Assembly (NCBI GenBank): GCA_013824835.1
Contig: PNOM01000026.1
Coordinates: forward strand, 1 to 33,864
Origin: Syntrophus sp. (in: bacteria)
GTDB taxonomy: Bacteria > Desulfobacterota > Syntrophorhabdia > Syntrophorhabdales > Syntrophorhabdaceae
DNA: 33,864 nt
Reading direction: 5' to 3'
The notes below the pieces were generated by a model. The model ran no database searches and was not told where the DNA came from. It saw only the letters and a program-made list of their open reading frames with translations. The stretch's first letter is position 1. Every line of letters begins with the position of its first letter. Both the position numbers and the translations under genes were made by a program. Positions 23,593-32,610 of this stretch are shown here, one piece after another.

Positions 23593-26222
23593 CCAACTGG
23601 GAAGATAAAGTAAAAGCATTCCTGCATGACCCTCCCTCCAAGGCATTACGTATACCCGGTCACAAAACGATGTCGGGTAAGATGCTTGATGTCTGGTATG
23701 CACCATCAGGCGGCGATGAAAAGTACGATCAGATTGCCGCATCTGCTGACAGACCTGGAGTCCCCGGACATGGCGACGGTTGCTCTGTGGATTTTATTGA
23801 AGCTCCTGAACTTACCCACCCTATTTCAAAAGGGCGTCTGAATATTAAATTGAAATCACTCAATATAGATGATATTCAACAAAAGGTTGTATCCATCCTT
23901 GACGATATTGATTTAAACAAAGATATTCCATATGAATCAAAGTTCTACAATATTTTTGAAGGTCTCAAGCAAAGGTTGTCCATACAAGAGCCTGACCTTT
24001 GTAGCATCTGGAGTAAAATACCGGCAGATACGAGAATCCCCGATCACTCCATCTGGCATCACAACGCAATGGTTTCGGCTCTGGCTACATGCAAGAATGA
24101 GCCATATTTCTTTGTTTTCTCCCTTGGCCCTGTGCAAGGCTTTATATCGGAAGCGAGGAAACTCCGCGATTTGTGGGTCGGTTCAATGGTGCTTTCCTAT
24201 CTCGCATGGGCAGGCATACGCGTAATATGCGATACATTCGGGCCTGACCATATCGTCTACCCATCACTTTCCGGTCAGCCCTTTTTCTTTGAACATATTC
24301 AGGATAAAAAGCTATCGGAGATCTTTGAAGATATAACATCTGAACAGCAACGGATTGCTTCCTTTCCCAACAAGTTTGTCGCTATATTGCCAAAGGATGC
24401 CGTTAAGGAGACAGGCAGGCAAATCGAGGAGGCAATCATCAATGAGTGGAAAGCTATTTCTGACTCCGTCTATTCAAGGGTCTATCTTAGGGCCGCATCA
24501 AATCCTGAGTATTTTAAGGAAATATGGGATAGGCAAAATAGCAATTTATGGGAGTTTTACTGGCTCGCATCGCCTTGGCTCAAAACAATTGAAGATAATC
24601 TCGCAAAGGAAATATCTGAAGACGAAAAAGGGAAGATTGATAAATTGAGCAAACTCTTTAAAGAGAGCAGCGGATATAACGCCAACCAGGGTATCTGTTA
24701 TTCCCCATCTCACGGATTAGCGCAGGGACTTCATGCCGCCTTAAAGAATTCCCGTAGCTTTCACGAAAACTACAGTGAACCCGGTGATAAGTGTACCCAA
24801 TGCGGCAAGAGACAGCAATTGAGCATAACCGATGATCGTGAAGGCACGCGAGAATTCTGGAAAAACCTCAAAACTGGCATTGGTGACGATATCAAAGAGA
24901 ACGAAAGGCTATGCAGTATTTGCCTCATTAAGCGTATTGCCGGTAGGGGCTCCCGTGGATTGCCTTCTCAGTTAGAGAAAACCCTTACAAACAATTCCTT
25001 TCCATCTTCAACGGAAATGGCTTTCAGCCACATCATAAGGCAATTGAGCAACAACGGCAAGGAAGGCATCTGGAAAGATTTTGTGCAAGAATGCGAGGGA
25101 GAAGAAAAAGCCTATGACACTCTTCACGACAACGATGAAGATCGCTCTAATGGAAAGGCGAACAAGTTTTTCAGACGTTTGCGTGATGAAGCCGGTGTCA
25201 AATCTACTAATATCTTCGGCAAATATTACGCCATCCTGCTTATGGACGGTGACAAGATGGGTGATCTCGTAAACGGAAAGGCAGACAATCTTGCCAAGTG
25301 GCAGGACATCATGCATTCAAGCCTGCCCGAAAAGCTGAAGAACTCTTCATCAAAAGCGAAGGCAAAAGGCTGGCTTGAAGGAAATACCTTGCAGGAGAAA
25401 AGGCACCTCACCCCCTCGGTGCATAAAGCCATAAGTGAGGCCCTGGGCGATTTCGCATTGAACACCGTTCCCTATGTCGTAAAGAAACACTATGGCCGCC
25501 TCATCTATGCAGGCGGTGATGATGTGCTTGCGGTCATGCCCGTCGATACGGTATTGAAGGCCGCGCAGGAAATCATGGACCTATACAGAACACCGTTTCT
25601 CGTAAAGAGGACGGATGGGGCAATTGATAAATGCGGAGGAGAATACACACCGGTAAAGGGCGAAAAGCTTCTCATTCATCTTGGCGAAGCCGCCACGATT
25701 TCCGCAGCAGTCGTGATAGCACATCATAAAGCGCCGTTGAGAGGACTATTGGAGGAGACACACCAGGTACTTGCAAAAGAGGCAAAGGAGCAGGCGGGAA
25801 GAGATGCCGTTGCCATATTGCTCAAGAAACGTGGCGGGGCGGAAAAATTGATTGCCCAAAAATGGAAAAATAGCAGAGACGAGAACTACATAGAATTGCT
25901 AATGAAATTGGTGGACAATCTTTGTGGCTACGATGAAAAAGCATCATCGAAACTTATGTATAAGATCGAGCAGAACAGAGTAGCCCTTGAAACCCTTGTC
26001 AAAAAGGGTCTTGGTGGATCAGTAGAAAAACTCCTCGAATCGCTTATCGAGAAAGGACAGCGGGACAAAGACAAGAATGAATCGCAATGGAAACAGGCAA
26101 GAGAGGAACAGGCAAAAAGGCTGAAAACAATTCTGTTTGGTGATAGCAGTAAACTCAACACGGACGGCCTTATGATTGCACGGTTCCTTGCCCAGGCCAC
26201 AGGAGGGGGTGAACAGCAATGA
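23589..26222 (+). CDS. cas10: Cas10/Cmr2, cyclic oligoadenylate synthetase of type III-B
   Basis: An 877-residue large subunit. The N-terminus keeps an HD-type start, FLHDPPSKALRIPGH (H13, D14), and a later IAASADRPG, so an HD nuclease domain is likely present, if small. A four-cysteine zinc site is visible as CTQCGK (C402, C405) and CSIC (C442, C445). The two palm domains carry LLMDGDKMGDLV (D553, D555) and the catalytic YAGGDDVLAV (GGDD at 642-645), the site that makes cyclic oligoadenylate from ATP. A lysine-rich helical D4-like region ends the protein. It overlaps cmr1 and cmr3 by 4 bases each. An intact GGDD fits the two CARF effectors downstream. Confidence 0.96.
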   Translation: MTNWEDKVKAFLHDPPSKALRIPGHKTMSGKMLDVWYAPSGGDEKYDQIAASADRPGVPGHGDGCSVDFIEAPELTHPISKGRLNIKLKSLNIDDIQQKVVSILDDIDLNKDIPYESKFYNIFEGLKQRLSIQEPDLCSIWSKIPADTRIPDHSIWHHNAMVSALATCKNEPYFFVFSLGPVQGFISEARKLRDLWVGSMVLSYLAWAGIRVICDTFGPDHIVYPSLSGQPFFFEHIQDKKLSEIFEDITSEQQRIASFPNKFVAILPKDAVKETGRQIEEAIINEWKAISDSVYSRVYLRAASNPEYFKEIWDRQNSNLWEFYWLASPWLKTIEDNLAKEISEDEKGKIDKLSKLFKESSGYNANQGICYSPSHGLAQGLHAALKNSRSFHENYSEPGDKCTQCGKRQQLSITDDREGTREFWKNLKTGIGDDIKENERLCSICLIKRIAGRGSRGLPSQLEKTLTNNSFPSSTEMAFSHIIRQLSNNGKEGIWKDFVQECEGEEKAYDTLHDNDEDRSNGKANKFFRRLRDEAGVKSTNIFGKYYAILLMDGDKMGDLVNGKADNLAKWQDIMHSSLPEKLKNSSSKAKAKGWLEGNTLQEKRHLTPSVHKAISEALGDFALNTVPYVVKKHYGRLIYAGGDDVLAVMPVDTVLKAAQEIMDLYRTPFLVKRTDGAIDKCGGEYTPVKGEKLLIHLGEAATISAAVVIAHHKAPLRGLLEETHQVLAKEAKEQAGRDAVAILLKKRGGAEKLIAQKWKNSRDENYIELLMKLVDNLCGYDEKASSKLMYKIEQNRVALETLVKKGLGGSVEKLLESLIEKGQRDKDKNESQWKQAREEQAKRLKTILFGDSSKLNTDGLMIARFLAQATGGGEQQ

Positions 26223-27304
26223 CAACCTATCGTGTAACACCCAATGATACGCTGTTTTTCAGGGGCGGTGAGCCTATGGGAATGGGCGAGTCCCATTTCC
26301 AGACATCAGTCTTTCCTCCTTCTCCAGAAACCTTTATCGGCGCAGTAAGAACGTCAGTCATAGTGCATAAGGGCGATGGTGATTTTGAAGGCTACAAAAA
26401 TGGTAAATACAACGATGCCTCCTGGTTCAAGGAAATAGGCTTTAAGGAGTTACCTGATACTTTTCAATTCACAGGCCCCTTTATGATCAAAGAAAAAGAC
26501 ATACTCCTTCCGCCGCCATGCAATCTTTTTACCGATGCCGACAAAGATGCCGAAAAAAAGAGTTTTGCCATCGCCTCTCCAAGGGATTTTCAGAAAATTA
26601 CCCATTCATCTGCTATTCCAGAGATAATGTGGATTCACAGATCAGGAGGGGCAACAGGCAAAAACTGGAAACCGGTTCAGGGCTATATCACGCTTGATGG
26701 TATGAAAAAATACCTAAAAGGGTCCATTGATAAACTTAGCGCTGAGACTGACTTCATGGCTAACAACACATTATTCGAAACAGAATCGAGAACTGGTATA
26801 GCCTTAGAGAAAAATGGACTTCGAACCGCACTTTCAGGGCACCTCTATATGACCTCTCACATTCGTTTCGCTGAAACAGTCGGTATGATCTTTATTCTGG
26901 AAGGAGTCCCGTCTTTGCCCGATTCGCTGACTATGAGACTTGGCGGAGAGAATAGAACCGCATGGTGCGAAAAATCTACTGATGCAGGGATACCCTCCTT
27001 TCAAGAGAATGTCGAGTTTCTTGTAACCACGATGCCAACGAAAACAAAGAAGGTTGAACACGGCATACCGGTAACGGAATTTCTCGATGAGGATATGAAC
27101 ATAATCCTCCCCGGTGGAGTAAAATCTAAACTGATTTCCTACGCGGTGAACAAACCGGAATTATTTGGCGGTTGGGACCTGGCTGCACAGAAGTCCAAGG
27201 CAATGACTCAGTATGTGCCAGCCGGTTCGGTTTTCTATTTTGACAAATGCGATGTTAAAGGACGGAATAATAAATATCTATTAGGGGGTAACGATGTACA
27301 TTAA
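26219..27304 (+). CDS. cmr3: Type III-B subunit Cmr3
   Basis: A 361-residue RAMP protein that sits next to Cas10 and holds the 5' tag of the crRNA. The start TYRVTPNDTLFFRGGEPMGM with the following FPPSPETFIGAVRTSVI is the Cmr3 signature (strand, RxGEP loop, then the helix that inserts RNA). The glycine-rich MRLGGENRTAW occurs near residue 240 and the late PGGVKSKLISYAVNKPELFG is also typical. Its start overlaps cas10 by 4 bases and its end overlaps cmr4 by 11 bases. Length is usual for the family. Nothing is missing that I can see. Confidence 0.94.
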   Translation: MTTYRVTPNDTLFFRGGEPMGMGESHFQTSVFPPSPETFIGAVRTSVIVHKGDGDFEGYKNGKYNDASWFKEIGFKELPDTFQFTGPFMIKEKDILLPPPCNLFTDADKDAEKKSFAIASPRDFQKITHSSAIPEIMWIHRSGGATGKNWKPVQGYITLDGMKKYLKGSIDKLSAETDFMANNTLFETESRTGIALEKNGLRTALSGHLYMTSHIRFAETVGMIFILEGVPSLPDSLTMRLGGENRTAWCEKSTDAGIPSFQENVEFLVTTMPTKTKKVEHGIPVTEFLDEDMNIILPGGVKSKLISYAVNKPELFGGWDLAAQKSKAMTQYVPAGSVFYFDKCDVKGRNNKYLLGGNDVH

Positions 27305-28148
27305 ACATGCTATCGTCGGAATGTATTGTGAAACACCGCTCCACGCAGGCTCAGGGCAGGCAGTGGGAGTTGTGGATTTGCCTGTGCAGCGTGAAAAAAC
27401 AACAAACTGGCCGACTATTCAGGCGTCAGGCTTGAAGGGGGCTTTCAGGAGCGCCTATGAAGATGGTAATGGTCAGGATACAAATGATATTTTCGGCTCC
27501 GATAAGAGCGGAGATCAGGCAGGCGCTGTAAGTATCGGTGATGCAAGACTGCTGCTCTTTCCGGTTCGGTCTTCCTGTGCCCCCTTTCTGTGGGTAACCT
27601 GTCCGGCTATTCTACAAAAATTAAAGCGTGACGGAAAAATAGTCGGCAAAGAATATCCTTGGACAATCCCTGATGTTCAAGACAAACAATACCTCGGCCT
27701 TAGCGAAGGGAACAAACCCATTATTTTTGAAGACTTGATGCTTACCGGCAATGGTCCGTTTGAGAAGGAGATTATCAAAAGTATCAAAGAACTTGTGCCC
27801 AAGGATGACTTTTACAATACATTTGAACTTGAAAAATACCTATGTCTTGTTTCTGACACAAGCTTTTCTATGCTTGTGGAAACAGGCACAGAGGTTCAAG
27901 CAAGGATTGTGTTGGACAATAAGACAAAAACATCAAATAATCTCTGGTATCAAGAGCTTGTCCCTTCGAATACCGTTTTTTACACCGTCATTTCTATGGC
28001 TGACGCAAGAAGAAAGGGAGAGGAAATCCAGCCCGCTGATGTCCTCATGGAATCGCTCAAGAACATGCTCATGGAGTACATTCAGATAGGCGGCGATGAA
28101 ACGTTGGGAAGAGGATGGACTCGTCTGGTCTGGCAGGAGGTGGAGTGA
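27294..28148 (+). CDS. cmr4: Type III-B backbone nuclease subunit Cmr4
   Basis: A 284-residue RAMP that repeats along the Cmr backbone and cuts bound target RNA every six bases. The start HAIVGMYCETPLHAGSGQ is followed by GVVDLPVQREKT; Asp28 aligns with the catalytic Asp26 of Pyrococcus furiosus Cmr4, so slicing should be intact. ASGLKGAFRSAY is the usual RAMP helix, and VSIGDARLLLFPVRS the central strand. The C-terminal GGDETLGRGWTRLVW is the family glycine-rich loop. It starts within cmr3 behind GGGGG, and its TGA shares a base with the cmr5 ATG. Confidence 0.95.
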   Translation: MYIKHAIVGMYCETPLHAGSGQAVGVVDLPVQREKTTNWPTIQASGLKGAFRSAYEDGNGQDTNDIFGSDKSGDQAGAVSIGDARLLLFPVRSSCAPFLWVTCPAILQKLKRDGKIVGKEYPWTIPDVQDKQYLGLSEGNKPIIFEDLMLTGNGPFEKEIIKSIKELVPKDDFYNTFELEKYLCLVSDTSFSMLVETGTEVQARIVLDNKTKTSNNLWYQELVPSNTVFYTVISMADARRKGEEIQPADVLMESLKNMLMEYIQIGGDETLGRGWTRLVWQEVE

Positions 28149-28534
28149 TGCAACAAACCTTATCTCAACAGAGGGCAGCAAGGTCGCTTGAGCTTTTAGA
28201 TAAGATAAAAGAAAAAGGACGTGATCGGGAACCCTTTAGTCAGTTCTGCAAGTCATTCCCTACAATGGTTCTTAAAAACGGACTTGGTCAGTCTTTGGCA
28301 TTCATAAAATCCAAACCCGACAAGAAATATGAAAATATGTACGCAACCCTCAATGCCTGGCTCATAAAGATGGGGCTGGTAGCAGAAGATACCTTTCGGG
28401 AGATTCATACAATGGATTCAAGAAAATATATGCAAACACAAACAGAGGCAATACGATTTCTTGAATGGATAAAACGATACGAAAATGCAGGAATATTCGG
28501 ACAAAGGGGGACAGATGTTCATACCATTACCTGA
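28148..28534 (+). CDS. cmr5: Type III-B small subunit Cmr5
   Basis: A 128-residue all-helical protein that lines the belly of the Cmr complex and contacts target RNA. Matching segments are QQTLSQQRAARSLELLDKIK, then FPTMVLKNGLGQSLAFIKSK and ATLNAWLIKMGL. The start at 28148 is chosen because GGAGGTGGAG lies just upstream and the ATG overlaps the cmr4 stop (TGATG). A longer version from 28115 would add 11 residues unlike the family. It overlaps cmr6 by 20 bases. Confidence 0.92.
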   Translation: MQQTLSQQRAARSLELLDKIKEKGRDREPFSQFCKSFPTMVLKNGLGQSLAFIKSKPDKKYENMYATLNAWLIKMGLVAEDTFREIHTMDSRKYMQTQTEAIRFLEWIKRYENAGIFGQRGTDVHTIT

Positions 28535-29657
28535 AAGCGTTGAGGTCGTTCTAAATAGCGACAACAAGAATTCTAACTATGCTCTTTTATTCAATAAGTG
28601 GCTGAAGATAGAGGGGACTTTTGAATCTCCGAAGGAATTGAAAGACGGCAAGATTAAAGAGTTCATACGCCTTAAAGATGAATATGGGAAGAGAGAATCA
28701 CAGTTGAAAACATCTGCTACCGCGCAGAAGGCAAGGACCAACAATATTCTTTGTCAGTTACAACAGAACAGCCTTTCTGTAGCGATTGTGACCTGCAAAG
28801 TATCTGATGCCCTGGTATGTGGAATCGGTGACGAACATCCCCTTGAGAACTCTCTCAGGCTTGACCATTGCACCGGTCTTCCATATATTCCCTCATCGTC
28901 CATAAAAGGCGTAGCGAATTTTGCGGCAGAATCTGACGAAAGTACAGACGAGATAACAAGAGAAAAGGTATTCGGCACACAAGACCAGATCGGTAAGGTT
29001 CAATTCTGGGATGGATTCCCTGTTGAGGTTCCTGCACTGAAGATTGACATCATGAACAATCATTTCCCCGATTATTATTCCGGTAAGTCTTCGGCACCTT
29101 CGGATGACATGAACCCCAATCCTGTGCCCTTTATTGTGGTTGATTCCGATAGTGAATTCTATTTCCCTATCGTAGCGCCCGATCAAGGCATGTTGCAACA
29201 GGCGACTCAATTTCTTGAAAAAGCCCTTGAGGAATGGGGCGTCGGCGCCAAAACATCTGTGGGATACGGTATGTTCTATGATTTTGAAGAGAAAGCTATT
29301 ATACCACCTCCATCGAAGCCAAAAGCGCTCTCCCCACGGGACAAGGCATTTGAGAATCTCAAGAAGACGGTCAATCCAGAAAACTTTGGCAAGCTTTTAC
29401 TTGAATTAAAAGAAAAAGATGAAGAATGGCTTAAAAACTCAGGGCTTTTTGCTATTCCGAATCTAAATGCCGGATTTGCTGAAAAAGTTATAGAGAATAA
29501 AACAGTACCGTCTAATATTAGAAAAGCATTGGCGCAACAATTTGTTGACGAAAAAATCAACCTGAAAGAGGCAATAAGGAGAGCAGAAAAGAAAAATGAC
29601 AGGAAAGAGCTCAACCGTTATGAAAAACTGAAGGGTATTGTTGATGGCATTGATTGA
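28515..29657 (+). CDS. cmr6: Type III-B subunit Cmr6, with long C-terminal extension
   Basis: A 380-residue RAMP that joins Cmr1 at the head of the complex. Core motifs are SLRLDHCTGLPYIPSSSIKG, VFGTQDQIGKVQFWDGFPV and VGAKTSVGYGMF (glycine-rich loop near residue 255). After that the protein continues for about 120 residues, proline-rich (IIPPPSKPKALSPRDK) then helical and charged, ending in AIRRAEKKNDRKELNR. This tail is longer than I expect for Cmr6 and may be a separate interaction domain. The start at 28515 is set by AAGGGGGAC upstream; an ATG at 28485 would lie within cmr5. It is the last cmr gene. Confidence 0.93.
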   Translation: MFIPLPESVEVVLNSDNKNSNYALLFNKWLKIEGTFESPKELKDGKIKEFIRLKDEYGKRESQLKTSATAQKARTNNILCQLQQNSLSVAIVTCKVSDALVCGIGDEHPLENSLRLDHCTGLPYIPSSSIKGVANFAAESDESTDEITREKVFGTQDQIGKVQFWDGFPVEVPALKIDIMNNHFPDYYSGKSSAPSDDMNPNPVPFIVVDSDSEFYFPIVAPDQGMLQQATQFLEKALEEWGVGAKTSVGYGMFYDFEEKAIIPPPSKPKALSPRDKAFENLKKTVNPENFGKLLLELKEKDEEWLKNSGLFAIPNLNAGFAEKVIENKTVPSNIRKALAQQFVDEKINLKEAIRRAEKKNDRKELNRYEKLKGIVDGID

Positions 29658-29754
29658 GATTATACCATCACAATCGTATTCAACCCGTCGGCAATGCCTT
29701 TACAATTGTCTCATTTGCGGAGGAATAGGCGTGTCGGAACAGAAAAGGTCATGC

Positions 29755-29760
29755 TATAAT
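29755..29760 (+). promoter_or_regulatory. Candidate -10 box for the accessory gene set
   Basis: A perfect TATAAT lies 31 bases before the nucleotidyltransferase ATG in the only real gap (134 bases) after cmr6. The matching -35 region is poor (GTGTCG at about 18 bases). It would let the nucleotidyltransferase-Can2-Csx1-Csx3 set be transcribed apart from cmr. Confidence 0.4.
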
Positions 29761-29791
29761 ACTGAATAGAGATAATACAGGGGCATATTTA

Positions 29792-30112
29792 ATGACAAAA
29801 CCGGAAGTGATTGACACCATTAAAAAAAGGCTGGTTGAAACCTATCATCCAAGGACTATCTATCTTTTCGGTTCCTATGCATGGGGCAGCGCAGACGAGC
29901 AGAGTGATGTTGATTTGCTGGTAGTTGTTGATCAGGCTGACGAGATGCCTTACAAGAGAACACGAAAAGGCATTGCGTCTCTTAGGGGCCTGAAAATCTC
30001 AAAAGACATTCTCGTATACACCCGTGAAGAATTTGAGAATCTCGCGGAGGATGTTTCAACATTATGTCATAAAGTGAGACAGCAAGGAATAAAACTTTAT
30101 GAAACAGCATGA
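29792..30112 (+). CDS. MntA-type minimal nucleotidyltransferase
   Basis: A 106-residue minimal nucleotidyltransferase. The active site LFGSYAWGSADEQSDVDLLV has the exact GS-x10-DxD spacing (G27, S28, D39, D41). A third carboxylate is plausible at D73 in SKDILVYT. Such enzymes usually work with a HEPN protein as a toxin-antitoxin pair, the transferase AMPylating and silencing the HEPN RNase. Here the next gene overlaps by 14 bases but does not look like HEPN. No strong ribosome binding site is seen (AGGGGC about 9 bases before the ATG). Its place between cmr6 and the CARF effectors makes a regulatory or defence role plausible. Confidence 0.87.
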   Translation: MTKPEVIDTIKKRLVETYHPRTIYLFGSYAWGSADEQSDVDLLVVVDQADEMPYKRTRKGIASLRGLKISKDILVYTREEFENLAEDVSTLCHKVRQQGIKLYETA

Positions 30113-30308
30113 TATATGGCTCCGTAAGGCCCTCAACATGATTGTCCGGGATGAACAAGGCAATGCCAAAACTATTCTGCTCAAGGAATTGAAATCGTCT
30201 TTAAGGAAAGGCGATGTCGATATTCAAGAAATATACACTCTCCAAAAAACATGGAAATTCAAAGGAAGTATCAGTGATGAAGTTATCGCGGAACGTGAAA
30301 AGAAATGA
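30099..30308 (+). CDS. Small unknown partner of the nucleotidyltransferase
   Basis: A 69-residue charged, mostly helical protein (MKQHDIWLRKALNMIVRDEQ at the start, EREKK at the end). It begins inside the nucleotidyltransferase gene with a 14-base overlap and ends 3 bases before the Can2 gene, so it is co-translated with both. The opening WLRKAL recalls the first helix of HEPN proteins. It lacks the R-x4-6-H motif and is about half the HEPN length, so it is either a shortened relict or an unrelated partner. No function assigned. Confidence 0.6.
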   Translation: MKQHDIWLRKALNMIVRDEQGNAKTILLKELKSSLRKGDVDIQEIYTLQKTWKFKGSISDEVIAEREKK

Positions 30309-30311
30309 AAC

Positions 30312-31460
30312 ATGGATAGACTACATATGACCAGAACTCACGTATGCCTCGTATCTGCCCAGCCGATCCCGAATTTGATCCCCCTCAGGATGGAAGAGCT
30401 GATGCCTGGAAGGGTCGTCCTTCTCGTAAGTCATGATATGGCTGCACCTGCGGCCCGCATGGCACGTATAATTCGTGAATGGGGGCTCGCCGTGGAAGAG
30501 ATGCCCATTGAACCCTATGACCTTGACGCAGCCCGTGAGACCTGTCTCGACCTTCTCGTAAAACTCGACGGCAATGAGGTAATACTCAATGTTACCGCTG
30601 GGACCAAGATTATGGCCCTCGCAGCCTTCGAGGTCTTCAGAGAACTGGGCAAGAAAATCATATATGTGGATACCCAGAACAAACGCATCCAGGCGCTTTC
30701 CCCTGAACCGTATACCATCCCTTTCAGGGACGTCATAAAGGTCAAACCCTATCTGGCTGCCTACGGACAGAGAATCAGGGAAGATAAAACTGATAGAGAA
30801 ATAGTCCGTAAACACAAACACCTGGTTGATGGCCTTATCAGGAGAGCGGATACATTTGAGTCAGCTATCAGTATTCTAAATGCGTATACCGCAGGTCACA
30901 GACATACCCGGACATTTCCTCTGCATGTCGCAGTTCAGGAACAACATCTTCAGATTCCGGAATTTAACGAGCTTCTTGCCTCACTTGAGGAATGGGGCAT
31001 TATCAAACGTGAAGGTAGCCTGATAATAATCCCTCATCTCGCCGGAGTGGAATTTCTTTCAGGGGGCTGGTTGGAGGAATATGTCTTTGATGTAGCATCA
31101 ACGCTCCCTCTCACTGATATTATGATGGACGTGACAGTGGAGTGGGATATACCCGGCAGAAAAACCCCTGACAACGAATATGACGTGGTTTTTACCTGTG
31201 AGAACAAACTCTATCTAATTGAATGTAAAACAAAACGTTTCATAGGGGCTGATCGGGAAGAAACGAATGACGAGTTAATTTACAAACTTGAGAACCTGAA
31301 AGAAGCCGCTGGCGGTGTGTACGGTAAAGGAATGCTCGTTTCCTACCGGAGGCTTACCGACGTCCAAAAACGCCGACTTGCTGCAAACAGCCTTGAGTTT
31401 TGCGACGGCCCAGCCTTGAAAAATCTGAGGGAACGACTGATCGCGTGGACAAGACAATAA
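30312..31460 (+). CDS. can2: Can2/Card1-type CARF nuclease (DUF1887)
   Basis: A 382-residue cyclic-tetraadenylate-activated nuclease. Residues 8-150 are the CARF domain, with the family opening VCLVSAQPIPNLIP, then VVLLVSHDM and VTAGTKIMALAAF (94-106). A winged-helix-like linker (about 160-245) follows. The PD-(D/E)XK domain shows GGWLEEYVF (E255/E256), NEYDVVF (D291) and IECKTK (E304, K306), a complete metal and catalytic set. Characterised relatives nick DNA and cut RNA when cA4 binds. A second ATG at 30327 is also possible; the ribosome binding site is weak for both. It is followed 13 bases later by the Csx1-like gene, so the two effectors share a transcript. Confidence 0.92.
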   Translation: MDRLHMTRTHVCLVSAQPIPNLIPLRMEELMPGRVVLLVSHDMAAPAARMARIIREWGLAVEEMPIEPYDLDAARETCLDLLVKLDGNEVILNVTAGTKIMALAAFEVFRELGKKIIYVDTQNKRIQALSPEPYTIPFRDVIKVKPYLAAYGQRIREDKTDREIVRKHKHLVDGLIRRADTFESAISILNAYTAGHRHTRTFPLHVAVQEQHLQIPEFNELLASLEEWGIIKREGSLIIIPHLAGVEFLSGGWLEEYVFDVASTLPLTDIMMDVTVEWDIPGRKTPDNEYDVVFTCENKLYLIECKTKRFIGADREETNDELIYKLENLKEAAGGVYGKGMLVSYRRLTDVQKRRLAANSLEFCDGPALKNLRERLIAWTRQ

Positions 31461-31473
31461 CAGGACGATTACT

Positions 31474-32610
31474 ATGACCAGAATACTCGTTGCTTTTTTG
31501 GGAAAGGCTCAATATTCGGAAACGATGTACCAGATCGACGACAAAGGCTACAAAGAATCTCTTGCCTTTAAGGCAATCAGCTCACATCACGACCCCATTG
31601 AGAGGACCTACATTGTTGGCACCAGTGAGTCCAGTTGGGATCTCCTCACCGGATTCGTCTATGAGCCAGTTATAATCCCCTATGGAAGGACGGCAGAGGA
31701 GTTCTGGGAGACCTTCGATATACTTGCTCAGACGATTGATGCAGCAGATTCTGAGGTTATCTTCGATTTCACCCACGGCTTTAGAGTTCTCCCACTTTTT
31801 GCAATCATTTATGTCCGTTTTCTCCGGTATTGGGAGCCTTCTGCCCGATTAACCCATATTTATTATGGAAGCTTCGAACGGGGACAAACGGAGACACCAG
31901 TAGTTGATCTCGCTCCGTTTATCGACCTCCTTGACTGGATAGACGCTGCTAATGCTTTCATTGAACATGGTGAATTGGAAGCCCTGGCAAGGAAGGTGAA
32001 GGCTGCTTCCGATAGTGCATACAGAGAAAACAGAACAGAAAAACCGGGGCTTATGGGTGCCTTCTCGAAAAAACTTGTGAATATGTCTGAAATACTCCGG
32101 CTCACATATACCCCTATGCTCTCCCAAGAATGCGCAGATGTTACCAGGATGCTGAGCGATCCAAACCTTACTACCGAGTTGAAAACTTTTGTGAAACCAT
32201 TCAGCATGCTCCTCGGCAGATTGTCGGACACGGCCGGTCTTTTCCAAAAACCGACTACGTGGGAATCTCATCTCGAAGTTGCCAAATGGTATTATCGAAA
32301 CAAGCGGTTTACCCAGGCATTCCTTGTCCTGAGAGAATCAATTATTACATACCTCTGCGAAAATAACGGATGCGATCCATACAGCCTTGATGAACGGGAG
32401 AGGGTGACCGATCACTTGAATGAAGCCAGCCGAAGTTCTTCGGAACCTATTCATCGGCTTTGGAATAAGGTGCGGGAAGCCAGAAACAATGTAGGCCATG
32501 CCTTCATGAAACAAAAGAATGACGAATCCACTCCGGCCAAGGTAGCTGGAAAAATAGAGGGCCTAATCGCCAATGCCGAAACCATTTTCAGGGGAACAAA
32601 ATATGATTGA
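31474..32610 (+). CDS. csx1: Csx1/Csx2-family CARF-HEPN ribonuclease
   Basis: A 378-residue effector of the TIGR02221 (Csx2) kind within the Csx1/Csm6 group. The CARF half begins MTRILVAFLGKAQYSETMY and has YIVGTSESSWDLL and FDFTHGFRVLPLFAIIYV (97-114), the usual ligand-pocket motifs. The helical C-terminal HEPN domain carries VREARNNVGHAFM, with R337-x4-H342 as the RNase motif. Once activated by cyclic oligoadenylate it should cut single-stranded RNA without sequence choice beyond local preference. It overlaps the Csx3 gene by 8 bases, coupling toxin-like nuclease and ring nuclease. AGGACG lies about 8 bases before the start. Confidence 0.92.
   Translation: MTRILVAFLGKAQYSETMYQIDDKGYKESLAFKAISSHHDPIERTYIVGTSESSWDLLTGFVYEPVIIPYGRTAEEFWETFDILAQTIDAADSEVIFDFTHGFRVLPLFAIIYVRFLRYWEPSARLTHIYYGSFERGQTETPVVDLAPFIDLLDWIDAANAFIEHGELEALARKVKAASDSAYRENRTEKPGLMGAFSKKLVNMSEILRLTYTPMLSQECADVTRMLSDPNLTTELKTFVKPFSMLLGRLSDTAGLFQKPTTWESHLEVAKWYYRNKRFTQAFLVLRESIITYLCENNGCDPYSLDERERVTDHLNEASRSSSEPIHRLWNKVREARNNVGHAFMKQKNDESTPAKVAGKIEGLIANAETIFRGTKYD

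Noticed and set aside
30099-30308. HEPN antitoxin or toxin partner for the nucleotidyltransferase
   Set aside because: No R-x4-6-H motif and only 69 residues; kept as unknown instead.
30321-30821. Minus-strand open frame opposite can2
   Set aside because: The Can2 CARF motifs on the plus strand explain the region.
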